Positions 1 to 8,085 of a stretch of DNA of 13,912 bases are shown here, in pieces (position 1 is the stretch's first letter; each line of letters begins with the position of its first letter). The DNA is taken from assembly GCA_021797385.1 (NCBI GenBank), contig JAJZZW010000034.1, forward strand, positions 1 to 13,912, read 5' to 3'. The position numbers were made by a program, and so were the translations under genes. The notes under the pieces were generated by a model. The model saw only the letters and a list, made by a program, of their open reading frames with translations, did no database searches and was not told where the DNA came from. Origin of the DNA: Thermoplasmata archaeon (lineage in GTDB: Archaea > Thermoplasmatota > Thermoplasmata > Thermoplasmatales > Thermoplasmataceae).

Positions 1-123
1 GTATCCTAGAGGGCTCCAGTCAGTTTGTGATTAGCTAAAGGTCATCTGAATACATGATGAGTGACTGGAACAATGAAACATGGAAGAGACCCTTAGATCT
101 GGGTTCAAATCCCAGTGCTTCCA
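1..123 (+). tRNA. tRNA-Trp (CCA), intron-containing, 5' end cut off by the window
   Basis: This is the 3' part of tRNA-Trp. The window opens at about tRNA position 19, so the 5' acceptor strand and most of the D arm lie outside. The anticodon stem is 9-13 (GAGGG) with 90-94 (CCCTT). The loop is CTCCAG (14-19) plus A (89), which puts anticodon CCA at 16-18. The T stem is 99-103 with 111-115 around the loop TTCAAAT (104-110). The 3' acceptor strand is TGCTTCC (116-122) with discriminator A at 123, and CCA is not encoded. The loop is interrupted after position 37 by an intron at 20-88. Removing exactly 69 nt restores a 7-nt loop. The missing 5' strand is predicted to be GGAAGCA, which can be checked just upstream of the window. 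Confidence 0.93.
20..88 (+). ncRNA. tRNA-Trp intron carrying a box C/D 2'-O-methylation guide RNA
   Basis: The 69-nt intron holds four boxes in order: C (GTGATTA, 27-33, one change from RTGATGA), D' (CTGA, 46-49), C' (ATGATGA, 54-60) and D (ATGA, 73-76, a variant). Both guide spacers are 12 nt (34-45 and 61-72), the usual archaeal spacing. By the N+5 rule the D guide points to C16, which is anticodon C34; 62-69 pairs perfectly with 15-22. The D' guide points to C90, which is position 39; 35-42 pairs with 89-96 with one mismatch. The splice site can form a relaxed bulge-helix-bulge. CTCC (14-17) lies opposite GAAG (83-86) with one C-A mismatch, and the 3-nt bulges are 18-20 and 87-89, so cuts fall after 19 and after 88. 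The same targets, 34 and 39, are known for the Haloferax tRNA-Trp intron. Processing and activity here are inferred. Confidence 0.85.
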
Positions 124-131
124 TCAGTGAC

Positions 132-158
132 GGAAGCATTTTCTGCTTCCAATTTTTT
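132..158 (+). terminator. tRNA-Trp trailer hairpin followed by T-tract
   Basis: A perfect 7-bp stem, GGAAGCA (132-138) with TGCTTCC (144-150), closes a 5-nt loop and is followed by AA and six T residues (153-158). This looks like a terminator for the tRNA transcript. Archaeal RNA polymerase stops at T-tracts without needing a hairpin, so the T-run may be the active part. The 3' arm plus the next A repeats the tRNA acceptor 3' end (116-123) exactly. Confidence 0.6.
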
Positions 159-212
159 AATTGCAAAACCTGTCATATGCTGCCTCCGTATTCAATTGCT
201 GAATTGCCATGC

Positions 213-224
213 ATTTGAACCCAG
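213..224 (-). repeat. 12-nt inverted copy of the tRNA-Trp T-arm sequence
   Basis: The bases at 213-224 are the exact reverse complement of the tRNA T-stem and T-loop bases 99-110. The match stops there: the other T-stem strand and an acceptor strand are absent, so this is not a tRNA gene. It could be a remnant of a tRNA 3' end or chance. Nothing else is recognisable between 159 and 339, which is AT-rich. Confidence 0.35.
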
Positions 225-339
225 TTCTGAAATCCTTGATTTTTGAGGTAAAAATGAAATTGAATATTTCAAATAACATAATTTTTATTATCCTCTATAC
301 ATTTCCATAAAAGAATGATATATTTTCAACAGACATAGA

Positions 340-348
340 TTTATTAAT
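340..348 (+). promoter_or_regulatory. Probable TATA box for the first MFS gene
   Basis: TTTATTAAT lies about 25 bp before the GTG at 371, with no Shine-Dalgarno site between them. This arrangement suggests a leaderless transcript starting at or near the start codon. Confidence 0.45.
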
Positions 349-370
349 TCACTCATAATAACTTAAAAAA

Positions 371-1588
371 GTGGTGAGTATATCAAAGTCAAACGGCTAT
401 TTATTTAAAATGAATGCCATCCATCTGGGCACTAATTATTTATGGATTTCCTATGAATCATATATACTACCCATAGAATTGTTATCATACATTAGCAGTA
501 GTTTATTCCTTGGAATAATAGCATTTCTGGGAACTGCACTGGGGGTTTCCGTTGGCCTTTTCTTCGGAACCCTCAGTGACAAATACAACTTTGGATGGGG
601 GCGCCGGGGACCCTATATTCTTGCTGGAGCAGTATTTATAGTTCTCGCGATTTTCCTGAATAAAATTTTGACCATTACGCTTGTGGGTGTTCTTCTTGGA
701 TATATAATGATCCAGGTTTCCTCCAATATTGCAGTTGGTGCGTATCAGCCTCTGTATGCAGATATTCTCAATGAGGATGAGCGCGGCAGAGGGACGGGCA
801 TAGGAGGGATATTCAGACTTCTCGGATCAGCCATGGGATATGGAATCACGGGATTTCTCATAGATACTCCGTACAGATCATATGTGCTTATTTTAATTGC
901 CATAGTTGTTATAATTACCGCATCGCTTACTGCCAATACTATAAAGAAATCGGACGTCATAGTAAAACAAACCAGACCGGGAATTGGAAAATTATTCCTG
1001 GATATGTTCAATTTAAAACATGGCATGAAGGATTATATATACGTTGTTCTCGGCAGCTTCATGGTTTTTTCCGGGGTGATAGGGCTATCGTTTTTCGAGC
1101 TTTATTTTTTCAAATTCATTTTACATTACCAGAACCCTGCATATTATGTTTCAGTTGTAGGAATAGCAGTCCTTATGACCTCAGCACTAGCATCTTTCAT
1201 TTTCGGAATATTATCTGATAGAATCGGGAGGAAAAAAATTCTGGTGTATGTAACAGTTATCGGAGGAATAGCCATGCTTCTTATACCAGAATTCGAGAAA
1301 TTTGATTATTTTCTGATTCTCGGAACTATTATAGGCATGTCCTATGGAATTTTTATGAGTGTTTCAAATGCACTGGCAAGTGATATGGCACCCACCAGCG
1401 AATCCGGGAAATTCATGGGGTATTATAATATGGCAACTGGAGGGGCATCCACACTTTCACCCTTGATTTACGGTCTGATTTTATACTTTGCCAGTTCCTA
1501 TTCCCTTGGTTTCCGTTATGTGTTTTACATAGCGGGTGGATTCTTTTTCATAGGATTTGCCATGTTCTATAAAATACTGAAAGATTAA
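371..1588 (+). CDS. MFS transporter, sugar-porter-like
   Basis: This is a 405-residue integral membrane carrier of the major facilitator superfamily with about 12 hydrophobic segments. The loop after segment 2 carries GTLSD followed by GWGRRGP (about residues 66-81), resembling the SD...GRRRP signature of sucrose/GPH-type porters. The equivalent loop in the second half has the classic MFS motif GILSDRIGRKK. After segment 4 comes SNIAVGAYQPLYADIL and then a glycine-rich RGRGTGIGG stretch, both matched in the next gene. The GTG at 371 is chosen because the residues before the internal ATG (410) align with the N-terminus of the neighbouring paralogue and because a TATA-like box fits a leaderless start; the GTG at 374 is equally possible. 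Substrate is not determined. A proton-coupled sugar or glycoside is a reasonable guess in an acidophile. Confidence 0.85.
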   Translation: MVSISKSNGYLFKMNAIHLGTNYLWISYESYILPIELLSYISSSLFLGIIAFLGTALGVSVGLFFGTLSDKYNFGWGRRGPYILAGAVFIVLAIFLNKILTITLVGVLLGYIMIQVSSNIAVGAYQPLYADILNEDERGRGTGIGGIFRLLGSAMGYGITGFLIDTPYRSYVLILIAIVVIITASLTANTIKKSDVIVKQTRPGIGKLFLDMFNLKHGMKDYIYVVLGSFMVFSGVIGLSFFELYFFKFILHYQNPAYYVSVVGIAVLMTSALASFIFGILSDRIGRKKILVYVTVIGGIAMLLIPEFEKFDYFLILGTIIGMSYGIFMSVSNALASDMAPTSESGKFMGYYNMATGGASTLSPLIYGLILYFASSYSLGFRYVFYIAGGFFFIGFAMFYKILKD

Positions 1589-1596
1589 TTTATAAG
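1589..1596 (+). promoter_or_regulatory. Probable TATA box for the second MFS gene
   Basis: TTTATAAG directly follows the stop codon of the upstream MFS gene. It is about 20 bp before the ATG at 1612 and about 25 bp before the in-frame ATG at 1618, so the second transporter probably has its own leaderless promoter. The spacing slightly favours 1618 as the real start. Confidence 0.5.
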
Positions 1597-1611
1597 CCTT
1601 TTACGCATTTA

Positions 1612-2874
1612 ATGTTAATGGGAAAGTATTCATTGAAGCCATTCAGGTATATTTTCGGAATGAACTCGGTATACCTTGGAAATAATTATTTGTGGACATC
1701 CTTTGAATCACTATTTTTACCATATGAAATTGAGTTATTTCTTCCCCAGAGTCTTCAGACAATTTACCTAGGCATCATAGCCTTTTCCGGCATAATGATA
1801 GGGATCACATTCAATTTTCTGTCCGGCACCTTTTCCGACCGATTGAATTCAAGGATTGGAAGAAGGCGGCCCCTGATACTCATAGGATCCATAATAGTTG
1901 TTTTATCGCTCATTGTATTTATCTTTATAAGAAACAGCGTTCTTGCCGTATTTCTTATTTATATTTTGATAGAGATAGGATCAAACATTGCATACGGATC
2001 TTACCAGCCGCTTATAAGGGATGTAATTCCATCATCCCAGAGAGGAACATCCTCCGGCATTGGTGGGTTTTTCACCCTGGTTGGATCTGCATTCGGCTTC
2101 GGACTCTCGGGACTTTTAATCGGTTCAGGAAGGATAAAACTTGCCGTGGTTCTTATTCTGTTGACAGTGGCTGCAGGCGCATCTATTACTGTTTTGACAA
2201 TAAAGAAAGATGACTATATCAGCAATTCCGAAATATTTAGCAGGAGAATTCTGGGAACAATCAGGAATGTGGTAAGATCAGGGAAATTCAAATGGATGGC
2301 AGCAGCAAATTTCTTCATAACCGTGGGCAGTTCCGGGCTTGTGTTTTTTGAATACTATTACTTCGAATATTCGCTTGACTTAAGGGATGCTGCCATATAT
2401 GTGGCAATTGCAGGTGTTACTATACTGATGATATCTGCGGTCTCAACCGTGGGAATAGGGATACTTGCGGACAAGGTAAACAAGGATTTGCTTTTATTGA
2501 TCTTTCCACTCCTGAGCGGGTTCAGTATCCTGTTCATTTCATTTATACATGTATTCTATATGTTCCTGATTCTCGGGGCCCTCATAGGGATAGCATATGG
2601 AAACTATTTTACGATTACCAATTCATACATGAGTTTCATCGTTCCCCACGGTAGTGCTGGAAAATATCTCTCCATATTTCTTATTTCCACGGAAGTCGGT
2701 GCGGCATTTTCTCCACTGATATACGGTGTTATTTTATTTGTATTCAAGTCTTCCGGATCTCTGGCATATTCCAGGCTTTTCGAGCTTTCATCTTTACTGT
2801 ATTTTATCGGATTTTCCCTTATACTGTTAAAAGTGGTTAACAGGAAAGGTCTATTTACCCAACAGAAAAGATGA
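1612..2874 (+). CDS. MFS transporter, paralogue of the preceding gene
   Basis: This is a 420-residue polytopic membrane protein of the major facilitator superfamily. It is clearly related to its upstream neighbour. Both begin with an MNxxxLGxNYLWxSxES block, carry SD...GRRxP after segment 2 (here SDRLNSRIGRRRP, about residues 75-87), and share SNIAxGxYQPL and SGIGGxF further on. The second-half motif A is degraded (GILADKVNKD), unlike the intact version in its partner. Start choice is between the ATGs at 1612 and 1618; the TATA spacing slightly favours 1618. The 23-nt gap after the first transporter contains a promoter, so the pair may be separately controlled. The gene ends 4 nt from the 3' end of the opposing Trm56 gene. 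Substrate is unknown; a sugar is a guess based on the GPH/sucrose-porter-like loop. Confidence 0.85.
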   Translation: MLMGKYSLKPFRYIFGMNSVYLGNNYLWTSFESLFLPYEIELFLPQSLQTIYLGIIAFSGIMIGITFNFLSGTFSDRLNSRIGRRRPLILIGSIIVVLSLIVFIFIRNSVLAVFLIYILIEIGSNIAYGSYQPLIRDVIPSSQRGTSSGIGGFFTLVGSAFGFGLSGLLIGSGRIKLAVVLILLTVAAGASITVLTIKKDDYISNSEIFSRRILGTIRNVVRSGKFKWMAAANFFITVGSSGLVFFEYYYFEYSLDLRDAAIYVAIAGVTILMISAVSTVGIGILADKVNKDLLLLIFPLLSGFSILFISFIHVFYMFLILGALIGIAYGNYFTITNSYMSFIVPHGSAGKYLSIFLISTEVGAAFSPLIYGVILFVFKSSGSLAYSRLFELSSLLYFIGFSLILLKVVNRKGLFTQQKR

Positions 2875-2878
2875 TCTA

Positions 2879-4416
<1,538 letters not shown>

Positions 4417-4433
4417 TCTCTACCTTATTACCC

Positions 4434-4441
4434 AATAAAAT
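4434..4441 (-). promoter_or_regulatory. Probable TATA box for the wHTH-Trm56 operon
   Basis: On the minus strand ATTTTATT lies about 20-25 bp before the ATG at 4416. This suits a leaderless transcript. It shares an 81-bp divergent promoter region with the small gene at 4498. Confidence 0.4.
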
Positions 4442-4473
4442 ATAATAATTTCTAAGGAGTATGAAAAACTTAA

Positions 4474-4481
4474 TGTATAAT
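4474..4481 (+). promoter_or_regulatory. Probable TATA box for the small gene at 4498
   Basis: TGTATAAT lies about 20 bp before the GTG at 4498, inside a wider AT-rich stretch (4471-4490). It fits a leaderless start within the divergent promoter region. Confidence 0.4.
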
Positions 4482-4497
4482 CTATATATCAGTAATT

Positions 4498-4878
4498 GTG
4501 AAGAATTACAGCGGGCATATCATATTTGAGGATAATTTTCAATGGAAAGATCTTGAGAAGTATTTTCCGGATGTTTGGGAAATCGTGGAAGGTGAGTCAA
4601 AGCTCAATGCTGAAGAGAAGCAGTATGATGATATATTGCTGGAGCTCAATATGGAAGAGATAAGAAAAAACAAAAAACCCTTTGGCTACAGACGTGAAAA
4701 TACAAGATTCAAAATGATTTTTCCACAGGACAAAAAGGAATTGACAATATACAGAAACATAATATCTGAGGAAATAGAAGAACTGACAGAAAAGGTTGCT
4801 CATGAAATAAGGAATAAAAAAATAAAATATACAATAGAATACGATCAGCTCCTATCCTCAAAATTAAAGAAGAAATAA
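4498..4878 (+). CDS. Uncharacterised small charged protein
   Basis: I do not recognise this 126-residue protein. It is soluble, with no signal peptide or membrane segment and no cysteine. Charged residues dominate, and it ends in a lysine-rich tail (KLKKK). An aromatic N-terminal patch (FQWKDLEKYFPDVWEI, about 13-28) leads into a helical acidic stretch. A central FKMIFPQDKKELTIYR strand-like block is followed by a long Glu/Lys helix (EEIEELTEKVAHEIRNKK). It starts with GTG and has a TATA-like box at a leaderless distance. Its last 15 nt overlap the 3' end of cobS on the other strand. It appears real because the frame is open throughout, the promoter fits and the bracketing genes leave this space. 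It may be lineage-restricted. Confidence 0.6.
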   Translation: MKNYSGHIIFEDNFQWKDLEKYFPDVWEIVEGESKLNAEEKQYDDILLELNMEEIRKNKKPFGYRRENTRFKMIFPQDKKELTIYRNIISEEIEELTEKVAHEIRNKKIKYTIEYDQLLSSKLKKK

Positions 4879-5610
4879 ATTAAGATGCAGTACAAGAAAT
4901 ACAAATGCCAGGAAATAAAATAGCATCCTTGAAATTTCTCCCAGGCTCCCGATTAAATCACCATTGAGCCCCTCATACTGTTTGTCCATCCCTGTTTTTA
5001 TAGCATATGCTATAATTATCACACCTGATGCTATGATTAGATTATACAGGTTAAATAATACTATTAAAATCAGAGGCACCAAATTTACCCATAATGATCC
5101 GGTTCCAACCATTGACATGAACATACTTCCGATTCCATTTCCGAATGGCTTTGATATATACATGGAAAGCAGGGTTGCATACTTTGATACCAACTCACCT
5201 GCTATTATTACCATGAATCCGGACAATGGACTGAAAAATGTAAGAAATGCAATTGCAGGCACGTAGATAACGAAAACCATGCCGATGCCGCCAGATCCTG
5301 TATATTTATCCTTTATTACTCTCTGCTTGGCATCGGTACCCCTTACCATGAAGGAATCCCCGAAATCCATGATTGAATCGAAATGGTTGAACCCGTAGAT
5401 TATAACTATAATGGAAACTGCCACTGCCGAGGCTATAAATGAACTGTAAGGCCTTAACAGCAGGTATGGAATGCCTGCAATTAATCCAGTGATAAGACCG
5501 GTAATGGTGAAGAAGTACATTGTATTTTTACTGATTTCATGATTACCCCTAACAGGGATTAGTGTAAAAAATGAAATTGCAGATAAAAATCCTTCAATAT
5601 ATTTATTCAT
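4864..5610 (-). CDS. cobS: Adenosylcobinamide-GDP ribazoletransferase (cobalamin 5'-phosphate synthase)
   Basis: CobS is the membrane enzyme that joins adenosylcobinamide-GDP to alpha-ribazole (or its phosphate) in the last steps of cobalamin assembly. The 248-residue protein has about six hydrophobic segments. The family signature is in the first third: FNHFDSIMDFGDSFMVRG (about 73-90), followed by KDKYTGSGGIGM. These are the conserved acidic and glycine-rich loops that bind Mg and nucleotide. Length is normal for the family. The start ATG lies inside the last codons of the upstream gamma-carbonic-anhydrase-like gene (8-nt overlap), with AAGGA a few bases upstream. No other cobalamin gene is in the window, so whether this is de novo synthesis or salvage cannot be judged. 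The 3' end overlaps the opposing small gene by 15 nt. Confidence 0.9.
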   Translation of the reverse strand: MNKYIEGFLSAISFFTLIPVRGNHEISKNTMYFFTITGLITGLIAGIPYLLLRPYSSFIASAVAVSIIVIIYGFNHFDSIMDFGDSFMVRGTDAKQRVIKDKYTGSGGIGMVFVIYVPAIAFLTFFSPLSGFMVIIAGELVSKYATLLSMYISKPFGNGIGSMFMSMVGTGSLWVNLVPLILIVLFNLYNLIIASGVIIIAYAIKTGMDKQYEGLNGDLIGSLGEISRMLFYFLAFVFLVLHLNLFLL

Positions 5611-6136
5611 GCATGCTTCCTTTTAGAATCTGATATTTGCCTTCCCTGAACTCCCTGTTCAGTTTGATATATTCCATTGAATTGAGATATGCCATGGTGA
5701 GGTATTTTTCACCCTCACGCTTTACCTTTCCCGGAATTCCGGCAATCATACAATTGCCTTCGGATTCAAAATTTTCAGGTATTACTGTGCCTGCCGCAAC
5801 CACTGTGCCGGATTTCAGATGTGCATTGTTCAACACTATGGCCCCCATGCCTATTAATACTGTATCATCAACTGTGGCACCATGAACAATGGCATTATGG
5901 CCTATGGAAACGTTTTTTCCGATCTTTGTGCCATATTCGAGATTAACATGGACTGTTGCATTGTCCTGTATGTTTGTATTATCCCCTATTATTATACTGT
6001 TCTCATCCCCTCGAATAACAGCAGAATCCATTATTGTGACATTATCACCGATGGTTACGTCGCCTATGGCAACTGAGCTGTCTGCCATGTAAACATCCTT
6101 ACCTATTTTGATCATAACTTGTAATAATGCCTGCAT
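5603..6136 (-). CDS. Gamma-class carbonic anhydrase-like left-handed beta-helix protein
   Basis: This 177-residue protein is built of hexapeptide repeats (IGDVTIGDNVTI and similar) forming a left-handed beta helix, with an alpha-helical C-terminus. The gamma-carbonic-anhydrase residues are present: R42 and D44 (RGD), Q57, and three metal-ligand histidines H63, H80 and H85 in TVHV and IGHNAIVHG. The acidic loop with the proton-shuttle glutamate of the Methanosarcina Cam enzyme is absent, so it resembles the shorter CamH/YrdA/PaaY-type members. Some of those have weak or no hydratase activity. The ATG at 6136 gives a 7-residue extension (MQALLQV); the ATG at 6115 (MIKIGKDV) matches the usual family start and may be the true one. 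It is translated just ahead of cobS with an 8-nt overlap. No functional link between them is established. Confidence 0.82.
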   Translation of the reverse strand: MQALLQVMIKIGKDVYMADSSVAIGDVTIGDNVTIMDSAVIRGDENSIIIGDNTNIQDNATVHVNLEYGTKIGKNVSIGHNAIVHGATVDDTVLIGMGAIVLNNAHLKSGTVVAAGTVIPENFESEGNCMIAGIPGKVKREGEKYLTMAYLNSMEYIKLNREFREGKYQILKGSMHE

Positions 6137-6268
6137 ACATAGACTTTATGCCGTGAGACCCTGATAACTGGTATCGCTTGACGTATTTAGTCAGAAGACT
6201 CGGGATAATTCCATAATTAGTCTAGATTATATTATAAAATTTCATTGTTGCAGCTCAAACTGAAAAGA

Positions 6269-6282
6269 TTTTTAAACATATA
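6269..6282 (+). promoter_or_regulatory. Probable promoter of the transketolase-transaldolase operon
   Basis: A TTTTTAAACATATA stretch is centred about 28-30 bp before the ATG at 6305, the expected place for a TATA box of a leaderless or very short-leader mRNA. GAGGT at 6297-6301 is only 3 nt from the ATG, too close for a typical Shine-Dalgarno site. The 168-bp divergent region (6137-6304) holds nothing else that I can name. Confidence 0.45.
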
Positions 6283-6304
6283 GTTAATACATTACAGAGG
6301 TTGG

Positions 6305-7132
6305 ATGGAAAGCTATACTGTTAATGACCTTGCACCTGTTGCAAGGCAGATAAGAAAAGAAATTATAAAAATGGTTTATGCTGCAAAGAGTGGACACCCG
6401 GGTGGTTCTCTGAGCATAACTGATGTGCTGACAGCACTTTATTTTAAAGAAATGAATATTAATCCAGCGAAACCGGATGATCCTTCGAGGGATATACTGG
6501 TTATGAGCAAAGGACATGCTTCTCCAGCCCTTTATGCCGCCCTTTCACTGAGAGGGTATTTTCCAGCTGAACTTTTGTCCGGTTTCAGATCCATAAATTC
6601 GAAGCTTGAAGGGCATGTTCACAGGGGTATTCCGGGAGTTGAATCCTCCACCGGGTCTCTGGGCCAGGGCCTTGGAGTTGCAATAGGCTTTGCGCTTGCA
6701 TCAAAACTTGATGGCAGAAACAATAGAATCTATGCCATCCTTGGGGACGGAGAAATGGAAGAGGGAAACATATGGGAATCCCTGCTTGCCGGTTCAAAGT
6801 ATCGCCTGGGAAATCTTACTGCAATACTTGACAGAAACCGCATCCAGCTTGATGGATTCACAGAGGATATAATGCCCCTGGGAAACGTTGCTGAGAAGGT
6901 AAAACCGTTCGGGTGGGACGTTATTACTATAGACGGAAACAGCCTTAATGAGGTAGTCAATGCCCTGGAACAGGCAAAGAAGCCCAGGGAAAAACCACTG
7001 TTCATAGTGGCAAATACAATAAAGGGGAAGGGAGTCAGTTATATGGAAAATAACCCGAAGTACCATGGATCTCCTCCTGCAAATGAGGAGGAATATATAC
7101 AGGCGCTGAAAGAAATAGAGGAGATGCAATAA
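6305..7132 (+). CDS. Transketolase, N-terminal (pyrophosphate-binding) subunit
   Basis: This is the thiamine-diphosphate half of a two-subunit archaeal transketolase, which moves two-carbon ketol units between sugar phosphates in the non-oxidative pentose phosphate pathway. The 275 residues carry the expected motifs in order: SGHPGGSLS (29-37), SKGHASPALYAAL (68-80), TGSLGQGLG (116-124), and the diphosphate/Mg motif GDGEMEEGN (147-155) completed by N178 in DRNRIQLDG. The length matches the N half of bacterial-type transketolase rather than the full enzyme of over 600 residues. The stop codon shares one base with the ATG of the C-terminal subunit (TAATG), implying coupled translation and stoichiometric assembly. 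Confidence 0.95.
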   Translation: MESYTVNDLAPVARQIRKEIIKMVYAAKSGHPGGSLSITDVLTALYFKEMNINPAKPDDPSRDILVMSKGHASPALYAALSLRGYFPAELLSGFRSINSKLEGHVHRGIPGVESSTGSLGQGLGVAIGFALASKLDGRNNRIYAILGDGEMEEGNIWESLLAGSKYRLGNLTAILDRNRIQLDGFTEDIMPLGNVAEKVKPFGWDVITIDGNSLNEVVNALEQAKKPREKPLFIVANTIKGKGVSYMENNPKYHGSPPANEEEYIQALKEIEEMQ

Positions 7133-8085
7133 TGCAGAAAATAGAGAGAATGGAAAGTTTGAGAGATGCTTATGGGAATGAACTGGCTGCTCTGGGAGAA
7201 AAAAATAAGGATATAGTTGTTCTTGATGCAGATCTGTCATCCTCCACAAAAACTGGAATATTTGGCAAAAAGTTTCCTGATCGATTCTATAATATGGGTA
7301 TATCTGAACAGTCCATGGTTTCAACAGCTGCAGGCCTATCACTCTCTGGGAAAACCGTATTTGCATCAACATTTGCCGTATTTCTTTCAAATACATACAA
7401 TGTGATAAGACAGTCGATATGCTATAACGAGGCCCCAGTGAATTTTGTGGTGACACATTCTGGAATTACCGTTGGGGAGGATGGACCAACACACCAGATT
7501 CTGGAGGATGTGGGAATAATGTCGGGACTGCCCAATATGAAGGTGATAGTTCCGGTTGATTCGATTGAGACTGTAAGTGTTATTGATTATCTTTCGGAAA
7601 AGAAAACATCCCCTTACTATGTCAGGCTTACAAGGGAAAAGTTCCCGGTGCTCAATGAAAAAAATTATGAATTCAATGAGGGAAAATCCGTTGTATTCAG
7701 GGAAGGTTCTGACATAACAATAATGGCATACGGAATTATGGTCTCATTTGCACTCAAAGCATCTGAAATACTCAAAGGAAAAGGCATAGACGCCAGAGTA
7801 ATAAATATGTCATCCATAAAGCCACTGGATCGGGCAGCCATAGTAAAGGCGGCAAAGGAAACCGGGAAAATTGTCACAGCAGAAGAACATTCTATATTCA
7901 ACGGTTTGGGTTCAAGGGTTGCAGAGGTTACAGGCGAGGAATATCCTGTACCGATTCTCAGGATAGGAATGCCGGATATATTCGGAAAGAGCGGAAAGGG
8001 AATGGAATTATTTGATTATTTTCATATAGGGGTAAATGATATAGTAGAGAAAACGGATAAATTCTTCAAGAGGGAGTACATATGA
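7132..8085 (+). CDS. Transketolase, C-terminal (pyrimidine-binding) subunit
   Basis: This 317-residue subunit supplies the pyrimidine-binding and C-terminal domains of split transketolase. The motif [20 protein letters not shown] (54-73) contains E59, the glutamate expected to activate the cofactor aminopyrimidine. [15 protein letters not shown], about 50 residues later, is the second conserved block. The C-terminal domain begins near residue 185 (about [13 protein letters not shown]). A strong Shine-Dalgarno site, GAGGAG at 7118-7123, lies 8 nt before the ATG inside the upstream gene. The stop codon overlaps the transaldolase start by 4 nt (ATGA). It needs the preceding gene product for activity. 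DXS and pyruvate dehydrogenase E1 share the fold, but the pairing with transaldolase and the motif set favour transketolase. Confidence 0.94.
   Translation: MQKIERMESLRDAYGNELAALGEKNKDIVVLDADLSSSTKTGIFGKKFPDRFYNMGISEQSMVSTAAGLSLSGKTVFASTFAVFLSNTYNVIRQSICYNEAPVNFVVTHSGITVGEDGPTHQILEDVGIMSGLPNMKVIVPVDSIETVSVIDYLSEKKTSPYYVRLTREKFPVLNEKNYEFNEGKSVVFREGSDITIMAYGIMVSFALKASEILKGKGIDARVINMSSIKPLDRAAIVKAAKETGKIVTAEEHSIFNGLGSRVAEVTGEEYPVPILRIGMPDIFGKSGKGMELFDYFHIGVNDIVEKTDKFFKREYI

Noticed and set aside
21..86. Alternative splice boundaries using the fully paired TCCA/TGGA helix (15-18 with 81-84).
   Set aside because: This helix is better paired, but cutting there would leave a 10-nt anticodon loop. 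Boundaries 20-88 restore the normal 7-nt loop and place the 3' bulge directly against the anticodon stem.
4461..4529. A 22-codon ATG frame preceded by AAGGAG, upstream of and overlapping the small gene at 4498.
   Set aside because: The Shine-Dalgarno-like AAGGAG is only 1 nt from the ATG, the peptide is short and unremarkable, and the TATA-like box lies downstream of its start, so it would not be on the predicted transcript.
6196..6223. AGACT/AGTCT inverted repeat with inner AATT repeats between the gamma-carbonic-anhydrase and transketolase genes.
   Set aside because: Arms are 5 bp with unequal internal gaps; in an AT-rich promoter region this is within chance expectation.
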